A stretch of DNA of 40,833 nt, taken from NCBI GenBank assembly GCA_900541965.1, contig UQLN01000039.1, forward strand, positions 1-40,833, written 5' to 3'. A program made the translations under genes and the position numbers. This stretch comes from an uncultured Parabacteroides sp. (GTDB lineage: Bacteria > Bacteroidota > Bacteroidia > Bacteroidales > Tannerellaceae). Each line of letters begins with the position of its first letter. Position 1 is the stretch's first letter. Shown in pieces: positions 33,769 through 40,833 of this stretch. The notes below the pieces were generated by a model. That model was not told the origin of the DNA and searched no databases. It worked only from the letters and a program-made list of their open reading frames with translations.

Positions 33769-34767
33769 ATGAGAAAGACAGGTCTATTAGTTGCTTCGTT
33801 TGTACTGAGTACAACATTGTGGGCTCAATCTCCACAACAAAAAGGATTGGATGTAATCAACAAAGAAAATGCTGAGGCATATATCGGTTTTCTTGCCAGT
33901 GATGAATTGGAAGGACGTGAGGCTGGTTTCCATGGTGGTCGTATTGCAGGTGAATATATAGTATCTAATTTGAAAACGATGGGTATTTCTCCTTTGTTTG
34001 AAACCTATTACCAGCCATTTGAAGCATATAATAAGGAACGTCAGAAGCGAGGTCGTTTTCAGGTTCATCCGGATTCGATTGCGATATTAAAACAAGGGAT
34101 TCATCAGAAATTATCCATGCGGAATATTCTTGGAAAAATTGAGGGCAAGAATCCGAATGAATATGTTATTATAGGTGCTCATTATGATCATTTGGGAGTT
34201 GATCCGATGTTGGAGGGTGACCAGATTTACAATGGTGCGGATGATAATGCATCTGGGGTATCGGCTGTTCTTCAAATAGCTAAAGCATTCCTTGCCACTG
34301 GGGAAAAACCGGAACGGACAGTTATTTTTGCTTTTTGGGATGGGGAAGAGAAAGGCTTGTTGGGCTCAAAATATTTCGTACAGAACTTCCCAGGGATTAA
34401 AAAGGTAAAAGGGTATCTGAATTTTGATATGATCGGTCGCAATAATAATGAAGCAAAACCGACCCATGTAGTCTATTTTTATACAGAAGCGCATCCGGTA
34501 TTCGGTGACTGGCTGAAGAGTGATATCAAAAAGTATAATTTAAATCTTACTCCTGATTATCGTCCTTGGGATAAACCGGTAGGAGGTAGCGATAATGCTT
34601 CTTTTGCCTTGTTGGATATTCCGGTTATCTGGTATCATACAGATGGTCATCCTGATTATCATATGCCGAGCGACCATGCCGACAAGATCAACTGGACTAA
34701 GGTTGTTGATATAACAAAAGCATCTTTCCTTAATATGTGGAATTTGGCGAACGAGAAAAAGTTCTAA
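33769..34767 (+). CDS. Secreted M28-family metallopeptidase
   Basis: Di-zinc aminopeptidase-type enzyme, 332 aa. A signal peptide (about 1-19, LLVASFVLSTTLWA, then QSPQQ) sends it to the periplasm or outside; there is no lipobox. The M28 ligands appear in order: VIIGAHYDHLG near 125 (His, Asp), NGADDNASGVSAVL near 155 (bridging Asp), AFWDGEEKGLLGSKYF near 190 (catalytic and ligand Glu), LNFDMIGRN near 220 (Asp), and DYHMPSDHADKI near 300 (His). All are present, so it should be active. It is monocistronic between its own promoter and a strong terminator. Substrate peptides are unknown. Confidence 0.93.
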   Translation: MRKTGLLVASFVLSTTLWAQSPQQKGLDVINKENAEAYIGFLASDELEGREAGFHGGRIAGEYIVSNLKTMGISPLFETYYQPFEAYNKERQKRGRFQVHPDSIAILKQGIHQKLSMRNILGKIEGKNPNEYVIIGAHYDHLGVDPMLEGDQIYNGADDNASGVSAVLQIAKAFLATGEKPERTVIFAFWDGEEKGLLGSKYFVQNFPGIKKVKGYLNFDMIGRNNNEAKPTHVVYFYTEAHPVFGDWLKSDIKKYNLNLTPDYRPWDKPVGGSDNASFALLDIPVIWYHTDGHPDYHMPSDHADKINWTKVVDITKASFLNMWNLANEKKF

Positions 34768-34782
34768 AATGAATAATACAAA

Positions 34783-34830
34783 ATATGCCTGCCAAGCGAT
34801 TATAAAGCTTTTGGCAGGCATATTCTTTTT
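34783..34830. terminator. Bidirectional terminator between M28 and lipoprotein genes
   Basis: A perfect 13-bp stem (34783-34795 with 34811-34823) is followed by TCTTTTT on the plus strand and by ATTTTGT on the minus strand. It lies 16 nt past the peptidase stop and 20 nt past the convergent lipoprotein stop at 34850. Confidence 0.85.
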
Positions 34831-34849
34831 GATATCGCAAAGATATATT

Positions 34850-35383
34850 TTATTGTTTTACTAACTTAAGTTCTTCATTTCCGGAAATAGTAGAGTAGGG
34901 AGAACCATCTTTCGTTTCAGTTCCTGTTGTTGTTATTGAAATCGTGAAACCATTGTTAAAAGCAGCTTCCGAATAAACAATTTTTTCTTGAGTTACGTAG
35001 GTATGAGATACCCCGTTTGAAGTAATGCTCGATGTCTTTATTGGATTTCCTGGTTCTAATGTTAGTTTTCCGTTTGAATAGATTCCATTACTTACACTTC
35101 CCTTCCAGAAGCCGGCTTCATCAACATAGACAAGTTCTATTGCCGTAGTTGAATTGTCATGCTCTTTTTTGCGTATTTCCATTAAGCCGGTTTCATTAAC
35201 AGCATTACTTTTTGGCTCTCCATTTATGGGGGTTGTTGCAATTGTGCCTGTCCGTGTGTACATATAAATACCGAGAATCTCGTCCCGAGTATCTTTTTCT
35301 TCATCATTGTTGTTGCAACTTGTAGCCCCTATACAGATAATTAATAAGGTAAATAACTTTGTTAAATTGATTAGAGTTCTCAT
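34850..35383 (-). CDS. Small surface-type lipoprotein of unknown function
   Basis: I do not recognise the family. From the ATG at 35383 it encodes 177 aa with a lipoprotein signal (LLIICIGATSC, Cys23). An upstream Met at 35422 overlaps the promoter box and is rejected. The lipidated Cys is followed by NNNDEEKD; acidic residues just after the Cys resemble the surface-export signal of Bacteroidetes lipoproteins. The remainder is Thr/Ser/Gly-rich and probably beta-stranded (LGIYMYTRTGTI, ELVYVDEAGFWKGSVSNG), like a small lipocalin-like or Ig-like barrel. It has its own promoter (35412-35442) and ends at the shared terminator. Confidence 0.75.
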   Translation of the reverse strand: MRTLINLTKLFTLLIICIGATSCNNNDEEKDTRDEILGIYMYTRTGTIATTPINGEPKSNAVNETGLMEIRKKEHDNSTTAIELVYVDEAGFWKGSVSNGIYSNGKLTLEPGNPIKTSSITSNGVSHTYVTQEKIVYSEAAFNNGFTISITTTGTETKDGSPYSTISGNEELKLVKQ

Positions 35384-35411
35384 GTTAAATGTCTTAAAAT
35401 TTAAAATCGTG

Positions 35412-35442
35412 CAAATATACAATGAAGTGACTAAAGTCGCAA
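35412..35442 (-). promoter_or_regulatory. Promoter of the small lipoprotein gene
   Basis: On the minus strand TATATTTG (35419-35412) matches TAnnTTTG, with TTG (35442-35440) 20 nt upstream. It starts 28 nt before the ATG at 35383, so this gene is independent of the SusCD operon above it. Confidence 0.75.
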
Positions 35443-35455
35443 TAGCAATGTGGTT

Positions 35456-35695
35456 TCATTCCAAACAGTAGTTCATTAGTTCGATTACTTGTTCGGGGTT
35501 TTTCATATCTGTTTTATATTCCTTGATATAATTCCTTATAGCCTCTTCTTTTTGAGGGAAAAGTTTAAGTAAGGATTTTTCATTTTTAAATTTAACGAAT
35601 TTGTCATTTAAGTAAAGCCAGTAATCGTTATCATTGTAGGTGCCGATAACATCTCTGTTTTCATTTTTGTAGATAGTTAATATGGTTCGTTTCAT
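35456..35695 (-). CDS. Small uncharacterised protein (79 aa) behind the SusD terminator
   Basis: A 79-aa soluble protein with no signal peptide. The first half is likely beta-stranded (RTILTIYKNENRDVIGTYND); the second is helical with KSLLKLFPQKEEAIRNYIKE. From memory, the LFPxKxxxIxxYIK pattern recurs near the C-terminus of Bacteroidetes secreted proteins, but I cannot name a family. The ATG at 35695 is preceded by AGGA at a proper distance. The SusD terminator (35713-35747) lies only 18 nt upstream with no room for a promoter between, so expression must come from read-through of the SusCD message. Confidence 0.65.
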   Translation of the reverse strand: MKRTILTIYKNENRDVIGTYNDNDYWLYLNDKFVKFKNEKSLLKLFPQKEEAIRNYIKEYKTDMKNPEQVIELMNYCLE

Positions 35696-35712
35696 ATCCT
35701 GATAGTTTTAAG

Positions 35713-35747
35713 TTAAATAAAAAAGGAGGACTTTCATAGTCCTCCTT
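35713..35747 (-). terminator. Terminator after SusD (second pair)
   Basis: On the minus strand a perfect 10-bp stem (35747-35738 with 35732-35723) with a 5-nt loop is followed by TTTTTTATTT (bases below 35725). It begins 19 nt past the SusD stop. Confidence 0.85.
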
Positions 35748-35765
35748 AATCATATAGATTTCATT

Positions 35766-37631
35766 TTAGAAATTCGGGCCTTCACCAAAATTCGGAGCTT
35801 TCTTGTCATACCAAACACGTTCTGTGTTGAGGATTTTTGGATCTTGAGTTCCTGTGGTATAGCCCTGAGCCTTGAATGCATTACTTTTGATAGTATACAT
35901 TAAATCACTTTCTAATGGTGCAGACAGAGTCCATCTACGAGGGATTGCAAAGTTAGGATCACCAGCTGTTGTGAAATCCTGCCATGCTAAAATATTACTT
36001 CCTCTCATCGGAACACCTGAACGGCGAACTTGTACAAACTGGTCAGTCGGGAATAGTAGGAAATGAATATATTGCTGAATGTATACCTTTTCCAGTTGTT
36101 CTCTGGGGGAGCCTGTTAAAGTGTAAGCCGGCTGATTCAATAAGTAGTCAATTTCACCGTCGTTTAACTTTAAAGGTTTCTCATAATCTTTATCGTATAC
36201 ACTTGAATAATACGGAATCTTATTTAATTCAGCTAATCTGTTATATTCTTCAACAGATAGGCGAATACCTTCTTTAAAATAAGTGTCTGCACTTTGAGGA
36301 AGAGTTGCACCAATCAATTTTAATTCCGCAAGATAAAGCTGTACTTCGCCGGAAGAGAAATGCAAACCATACCATGCATTTTGCTGTTTGTCAATTTCAG
36401 CTGTTACATCCGGATCATCAGGGAAGGTATATTCTTTCTGTCCTTGTAACATTTCACGGTTCATACGTGCCAGTGGGTAGTATTGCTTTTTGTCAATTTT
36501 AAATTTGTCATAATTGAAATAAGCATTGTTTGTTTCTGCGTCTTCACGAGCTTTGGTATTTAGCGGAGCACCATAATAACGTACCCAAGGTTCACCTGGA
36601 GCTTTCCATCCGTCAAATTTCTTTACACCACCTTCTGTTTTAGTATTGATGTTGGCTTCAATGTAAGGAGGTAATTTAATATCACGTTTTAAGAAAGCAT
36701 TTATCACTTTGCTGTTAAAATCGTTTTTTTGGAAAATAAAGCGAACACGTGGATCCTTATTTTCTACTAAGAAATTGATTAATTGCTGAGCACCGATACC
36801 TTTTTCTTGTCCATCTAATATGTCATCTCCAAAATGATATTCCTGCGCACCTTTGCAGTAGAAGAAATCATCATTCAGGCTGGACATAACACCAACAGGG
36901 CTTTCTGCTACATTCTGTGCAATTTTTAAAGCTTCTGCTTTATTTGTATGCAACATGCGGACTGCAATTTTTAATTTCAAGGAGTTTGCAAATTTAGCCC
37001 ATTTATTTAAGTCGCCGTTGTATACAAAGTCTTGTGCACCCAATGTTATCTGATTAGGAAGATTGGAAGTCAATACGGTTATTGTTTCATCCAACTCTTT
37101 TAACCAGAGTGTAAATAATTCTTCCTGTGTTTGATAAGCAGGTGTCAGGATTTCTTCATGTAAGCCTCTTCCAGCTTCCGTATAGGCTAAAGAACCGTAC
37201 ATATCCGTACCGAAAATACCCAGATATACCAACAAGGGTTTGCACATTGCGGTAATATTTTGGTATTTATCCTGTTCTTCCTGTTCCATTAAAGAAAGCG
37301 CATATTTGATTTCTTCTGTATATAATTTTACGTTGATAACCTGGCTTTGTGAACCTTCATAGGCTCCCATCATGTTAAGATCGGATGTATTTCCTTTCTG
37401 CATGACAACTGATTGTGACCAGGGTAGGGTATATGCCAGATTATTATAAAACCATTGTTGGTATTTTGAAGGTTCGAATTCGGCCAAAGCTTGTGTGAAC
37501 AAGTAGCGGACATCCGCTTTTGTTACGGCGGACGGGTTGGTGTTCACTTCCGCAAAATCGTCTTTACATCCTGGAGTTGCAATAAGAGAGGCTCCTAAGA
37601 TTGTGGCGGTTATAATTGATTTATATTTCAT
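35766..37631 (-). CDS. SusD-like_2 family nutrient-binding outer-membrane lipoprotein
   Basis: Surface lipoprotein partner of the SusC below, 621 aa. Lipobox IATPGC (Cys22) is followed by KDDFAEVNTNPSAVTKADVR; the phrase FAEVNTNP is typical of the SusD-like_2 branch (PF12771), which differs from classic SusD_RagB. The central helices (WAKFANSLKLKIAVRMLHTN near 210) and ELKLIGATLP near 425 agree. It starts 20 nt after the SusC stop. The branch is often found in loci without glycosidases, and none is present here, so the ligand is open. Confidence 0.92.
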   Translation of the reverse strand: MKYKSIITATILGASLIATPGCKDDFAEVNTNPSAVTKADVRYLFTQALAEFEPSKYQQWFYNNLAYTLPWSQSVVMQKGNTSDLNMMGAYEGSQSQVINVKLYTEEIKYALSLMEQEEQDKYQNITAMCKPLLVYLGIFGTDMYGSLAYTEAGRGLHEEILTPAYQTQEELFTLWLKELDETITVLTSNLPNQITLGAQDFVYNGDLNKWAKFANSLKLKIAVRMLHTNKAEALKIAQNVAESPVGVMSSLNDDFFYCKGAQEYHFGDDILDGQEKGIGAQQLINFLVENKDPRVRFIFQKNDFNSKVINAFLKRDIKLPPYIEANINTKTEGGVKKFDGWKAPGEPWVRYYGAPLNTKAREDAETNNAYFNYDKFKIDKKQYYPLARMNREMLQGQKEYTFPDDPDVTAEIDKQQNAWYGLHFSSGEVQLYLAELKLIGATLPQSADTYFKEGIRLSVEEYNRLAELNKIPYYSSVYDKDYEKPLKLNDGEIDYLLNQPAYTLTGSPREQLEKVYIQQYIHFLLFPTDQFVQVRRSGVPMRGSNILAWQDFTTAGDPNFAIPRRWTLSAPLESDLMYTIKSNAFKAQGYTTGTQDPKILNTERVWYDKKAPNFGEGPNF

Positions 37632-37651
37632 GATAATTGTCTTTTATTAAA

Positions 37652-40600
37652 TTAGAAATCCAAGTTGATAGTAAGCATGTAGCTGGATGTGATCGGGTTG
37701 TTTGAACGTTCACGGAATTCAGCAGATTTGTTACTGCGAATACCTTCCGGATTCAGGTTATTAGGCAATGAGTTATAAATGTATCCCAGGTTTCTTGCGC
37801 TGAATGAAACAGCAATGCCTTTTGCTCCTAATTTGGAAGAGATGTTATTCGGTAAACGATAGCCCAGAGAAATTTCGCGAAGTGCGATGTAGCTCAGATC
37901 GTGTACCCAGTAGTCGTTTACAGTTCCGGTACCCCAACTGTTGCTCCAATAGTGATAGGTTGATGCATGTACCGGTTCAAGAATTCCATTGGCAACTAAT
38001 TGGGCGAAACTCTGTCCGCTTACGTCATGTTGCTTGCCATCTACACCTGTTACGATTGTTCCAGCTTCGAATACACCTTCAGGAATTACGCCATCGTTGA
38101 AAGTCATGCCTCTGGAGTCTGCATAGTTTGATGTCCATGAAAGTCCTCCATGTTCTTCATCTCGGAAATCAAGAGACGATTTCGTATAACCATAAGTTTG
38201 TCCGTATTTGTTGGAGTAAGATGCAATCTTTCCGCCGAAACGAGCATCTAATGCAACACGCAGGCTCAGGTTTTTCCAGGTAACGCCTGTAGACATAGAT
38301 GTCATTAATTTAGGGACCATGCTACCAACTTCTTCTGCAGTACCGCTACGTTGTGCATAAGCGGCACGGAAGTCGTCATTCCATGTCAATACGGTTTCTC
38401 CATTTTCATTTTTCTTCGGCATAGCATCAGACATCAGCAATCCGTAAGAACCACCAACCATTGCTACAGAACCTACACGATAGTTACCATAAGCTACATC
38501 TCCTTCCAATGCAATATAATTTGCTACATTGGGGTGAAGTTCTACGATTTTATTGGAGTTCTTTGTGAATGTGAAGTCTAATGTCCATTCCCATTCTTTA
38601 TTTTTGAATGGAATTGTGTTTAATGCGATTTCAACACCACTGTTCTGGATGTTACCGGCATTGATTAATTGTTTGCTGATACCTGATTCAGACGGAATTG
38701 CAATTGTCATAATCTGGTCGGTTGTATTTTCCTTATAATAAGTAGCATCAATGCCGATACGGTTGTTAAGGAAACGCCAGTCCAAACCGATTTCCCATGA
38801 GTTTTTACGTTCAGGTTTTAAATTGGGGCTAAACAATTTTTTCTGGTCATCACTGAAACTGTTGGTGAAGATGTTATTTCCGTTAGGCTGCAATAATGAA
38901 CCCAAAGAATAGTAAGAATAGATAGAATATGCACTGGCATCATTACCAACCTGAGCCCATGATGCACGAATCTTTCCTAATGAAATCCATTCCGGTAAAT
39001 CAAAAGTTTCGTTAAGCAACCAAGAACCGCCGATTGAAGGATAGAAATAAGAATAATTACCAGTTCCATTCATGTAAACTAAACCGGATGACCAGTCGTT
39101 ACGTCCGGTAATATCCAAGAATACCTGGTTCTTCCATGAGAGGTTTGCTGCTGCTACTACAGATAAGATACGTTTTGTATCCTTGATTGAAGCTTCTGTT
39201 TTAACTGTGTTCTTAGAGTTATTAACAAAGTATTGCCCGGGAACAACCAAGCCACCATCTGTTTTTGATAATTGATGTCCACTGGATGTTGTATAATATT
39301 CACCACGTAAGAAACCGCCGATATGGAAATCTTTAACGTCTTTGTTCACTGTGAATGTACCTGCAAAAGTAGTCTGCTTACTATAATCTTGTCCCATTTC
39401 ATAGAAACCACCATCGTTATTAAAGCCCTTACCTAACTGTTTGTTTTCCCAGCTTGTATAATAATAGTTCATGTTTCCTTCAGCACGGAACTGTAACCAA
39501 TCTATTAATTTCAGGTTGAACTCGACAGTCGGACGTACTACTGTTTCTTTACGAGTATAGTCAAAATTATCTATTTCGAACCACAAATCTTTACCGGGAA
39601 CATTGGCATATGTATCATTATAGTCTTTACTTGCCATACCGGTATGTTTGGTTCCTAAATATTTATCACGGAAATATTTGGTATTATACATGGTCGGATA
39701 TGTCCCTGTAGCAAATGATTCTCCAATGTTCTTCTGAGCGTTTTTAGGCGTAGAATTGGCGAAACTGATAGATGCATTCATATCTAAGCGTTCGCTGATT
39801 TTTTGTGAACCTTTCAATAAAAGAGAATAACGTTCAAAATCATTGTTTTCTACAACACCTTTTGCCTTTTTATAAGAAATAGAGGAGTAATAAGTAGTCT
39901 TTTCATTACCTCCACGTATTGCAACATTTGTATTGGAGTTCAGCCCGGTTTGGTAAGCATCGCTCATATTGCTTTCAATCGGGGAATAAGAAGTCATCGT
40001 ACCGTCATAGTTTTCGATTTGTCTTCCGTCATATTTAGGACCCCACAAACGACTGGTTTGACCAATAACAGTTGCTTGACCATTATTATTCAAACGGAAT
40101 TGGTTTAAGTTATCCCATTTCTGGAATTTTCCGTTTGCATCAGGGGTTCCGTAGTCTACATTACCGGAATAATTACCCGGACCATAAACCATCTGACGTT
40201 GCATGCCGCCATGGACATGGTCTAATCCGAATGTTTGCGAAACGGATACACCGAAGCCAGTTGCTCCTTTACCGCTTTTTGTCGTAATTACGACTGCGCC
40301 GTTCAGACCACGAGAACCATACAATGCTGTTGCTGCCGCACCTTTCAATACGGAAACCGTTTCAAAGTCATCAGGGTTCAGGTTTTTTAACATGTTACCG
40401 TAGTCGTTAGCGTTTGAATCCCAGTCAGAAGAGCCGGTACCAGACAAATCATTGGATAAGATTACACCATCGACAACATAAATAGGTTGGTTATTTCCAT
40501 TTAAAGTTGAAGCACCACGAATCTGGATTTTTGTTGCACCGAACATACCACCATCGGAACTAGCAATTTCCACACCGGCAACTTTACCTTGCAAGGATGC

Positions 40601-40833
40601 AACAGGGTTAATTGCATTTGTTTTCAGCTCGTCACCTTTTAGTTCTGTTACAGCATAACCCAGTGCCTTTTCAGAACGTTTCATACCCAAGGCTGTAACA
40701 ACAACTTCGTCTAATTTTTGAGTATCTTCTGCTAATTTAATATTCAAAGCAGGTTGTCCTGTGTACTTAATTTCTTGGGTTACGTAACCGATGAAAGATA
40801 TTTGAATAATATCCCCATTTTTTACGCCTTCCA
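37652..40833 (-). CDS. SusC/RagA TonB-dependent transporter, 5' end outside the window
   Basis: Partial gene: the frame is open to the right edge of the window, so signal peptide and start lie beyond 40833. The visible part (over 1050 aa) starts inside the carboxypeptidase-like regulatory domain (IQISFIGYVTQEI), then a TonB-box-like KLDEVVVTALGMKRSEK. The plug follows (VASLQGKVAGVEI, QIRGASTLNGNNQPIYVVDG, VSVLKGAAATALYGSRG). A complete beta-barrel ends in SYMLTINLDF. Whether it has an STN domain cannot be seen. It forms an operon with the SusD-like gene 20 nt downstream. Confidence 0.94.
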   Translation of the reverse strand, partial: EGVKNGDIIQISFIGYVTQEIKYTGQPALNIKLAEDTQKLDEVVVTALGMKRSEKALGYAVTELKGDELKTNAINPVASLQGKVAGVEIASSDGGMFGATKIQIRGASTLNGNNQPIYVVDGVILSNDLSGTGSSDWDSNANDYGNMLKNLNPDDFETVSVLKGAAATALYGSRGLNGAVVITTKSGKGATGFGVSVSQTFGLDHVHGGMQRQMVYGPGNYSGNVDYGTPDANGKFQKWDNLNQFRLNNNGQATVIGQTSRLWGPKYDGRQIENYDGTMTSYSPIESNMSDAYQTGLNSNTNVAIRGGNEKTTYYSSISYKKAKGVVENNDFERYSLLLKGSQKISERLDMNASISFANSTPKNAQKNIGESFATGTYPTMYNTKYFRDKYLGTKHTGMASKDYNDTYANVPGKDLWFEIDNFDYTRKETVVRPTVEFNLKLIDWLQFRAEGNMNYYYTSWENKQLGKGFNNDGGFYEMGQDYSKQTTFAGTFTVNKDVKDFHIGGFLRGEYYTTSSGHQLSKTDGGLVVPGQYFVNNSKNTVKTEASIKDTKRILSVVAAANLSWKNQVFLDITGRNDWSSGLVYMNGTGNYSYFYPSIGGSWLLNETFDLPEWISLGKIRASWAQVGNDASAYSIYSYYSLGSLLQPNGNNIFTNSFSDDQKKLFSPNLKPERKNSWEIGLDWRFLNNRIGIDATYYKENTTDQIMTIAIPSESGISKQLINAGNIQNSGVEIALNTIPFKNKEWEWTLDFTFTKNSNKIVELHPNVANYIALEGDVAYGNYRVGSVAMVGGSYGLLMSDAMPKKNENGETVLTWNDDFRAAYAQRSGTAEEVGSMVPKLMTSMSTGVTWKNLSLRVALDARFGGKIASYSNKYGQTYGYTKSSLDFRDEEHGGLSWTSNYADSRGMTFNDGVIPEGVFEAGTIVTGVDGKQHDVSGQSFAQLVANGILEPVHASTYHYWSNSWGTGTVNDYWVHDLSYIALREISLGYRLPNNISSKLGAKGIAVSFSARNLGYIYNSLPNNLNPEGIRSNKSAEFRERSNNPITSSYMLTINLDF

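Noticed and set aside
1..40833. CRISPR array, insertion sequence, phage or conjugative module
   Set aside because: No regular direct repeats with spacers, transposase, integrase or phage structural genes were seen.

Overview
The window looks like a chromosomal segment of a gut-type Bacteroidales (Bacteroides/Parabacteroides-like). Support comes from two SusC/SusD pairs, several promoters with the Bacteroidetes -7 word TAnnTTTG (some with a TTG about 20 nt upstream), few strong Shine-Dalgarno sites, lipoprotein-type RND adaptors, and a full-length single-chain PFOR. Genus cannot be fixed from the sequence alone.

Layout. 1-419: an intrinsic terminator of an upstream unit and a 118-bp imperfect inverted repeat. 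420-6120: a tripartite RND pump operon (adaptor, HAE1-type permease, outer-membrane channel). 6130-8946: metA, with a palindrome over its promoter, followed 11 nt later by a U32-family protein. 8947-9411: a decayed gene fragment and tRNA-Ser(CGA) on the minus strand. 9523-11683: divergent metF (-) and ilvE (+), each with a clear promoter. 11946-16706: an AAA_14/DUF4143-type ATPase and pyruvate:ferredoxin oxidoreductase. 16723-16902: three hairpins, the last a terminator just ahead of a second RND operon. 16927-24138: adaptor, permease and TolC-like channel, followed by a LytS-type histidine kinase and a LytTR response regulator. 24241-24903: an HD-domain hydrolase. 25022-31741 (minus): SusD, STN-domain SusC and a porin. 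31848-33197: HAD phosphatase and beta-carbonic anhydrase. 33294-33661: a compact unit with a 54-aa protein flanked by RNA hairpins. 33769-34767: secreted M28 peptidase. 34850-40833 (minus): a small lipoprotein, a 79-aa protein sitting behind a terminator, a SusD-like_2 lipoprotein, and a SusC cut by the window end.

How it fits together. The left two thirds mixes central metabolism (methionine and branched-chain amino acid synthesis, folate C1 metabolism, pyruvate oxidation) with two efflux systems. The second pump probably answers to its own two-component system. The right third is cell-envelope uptake. Neither SusCD pair has glycoside hydrolases, lyases or sulfatases beside it, so no glycan substrate can be named.

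I did not find a clearly new multi-gene system. The most unusual signals are regulatory: the 54-aa gene with mutually exclusive 3' hairpins, terminators placed directly in front of two genes, and the palindrome overlapping the metA promoter. In MetA, Glu at position 111 predicts acetyl-CoA rather than succinyl-CoA use.
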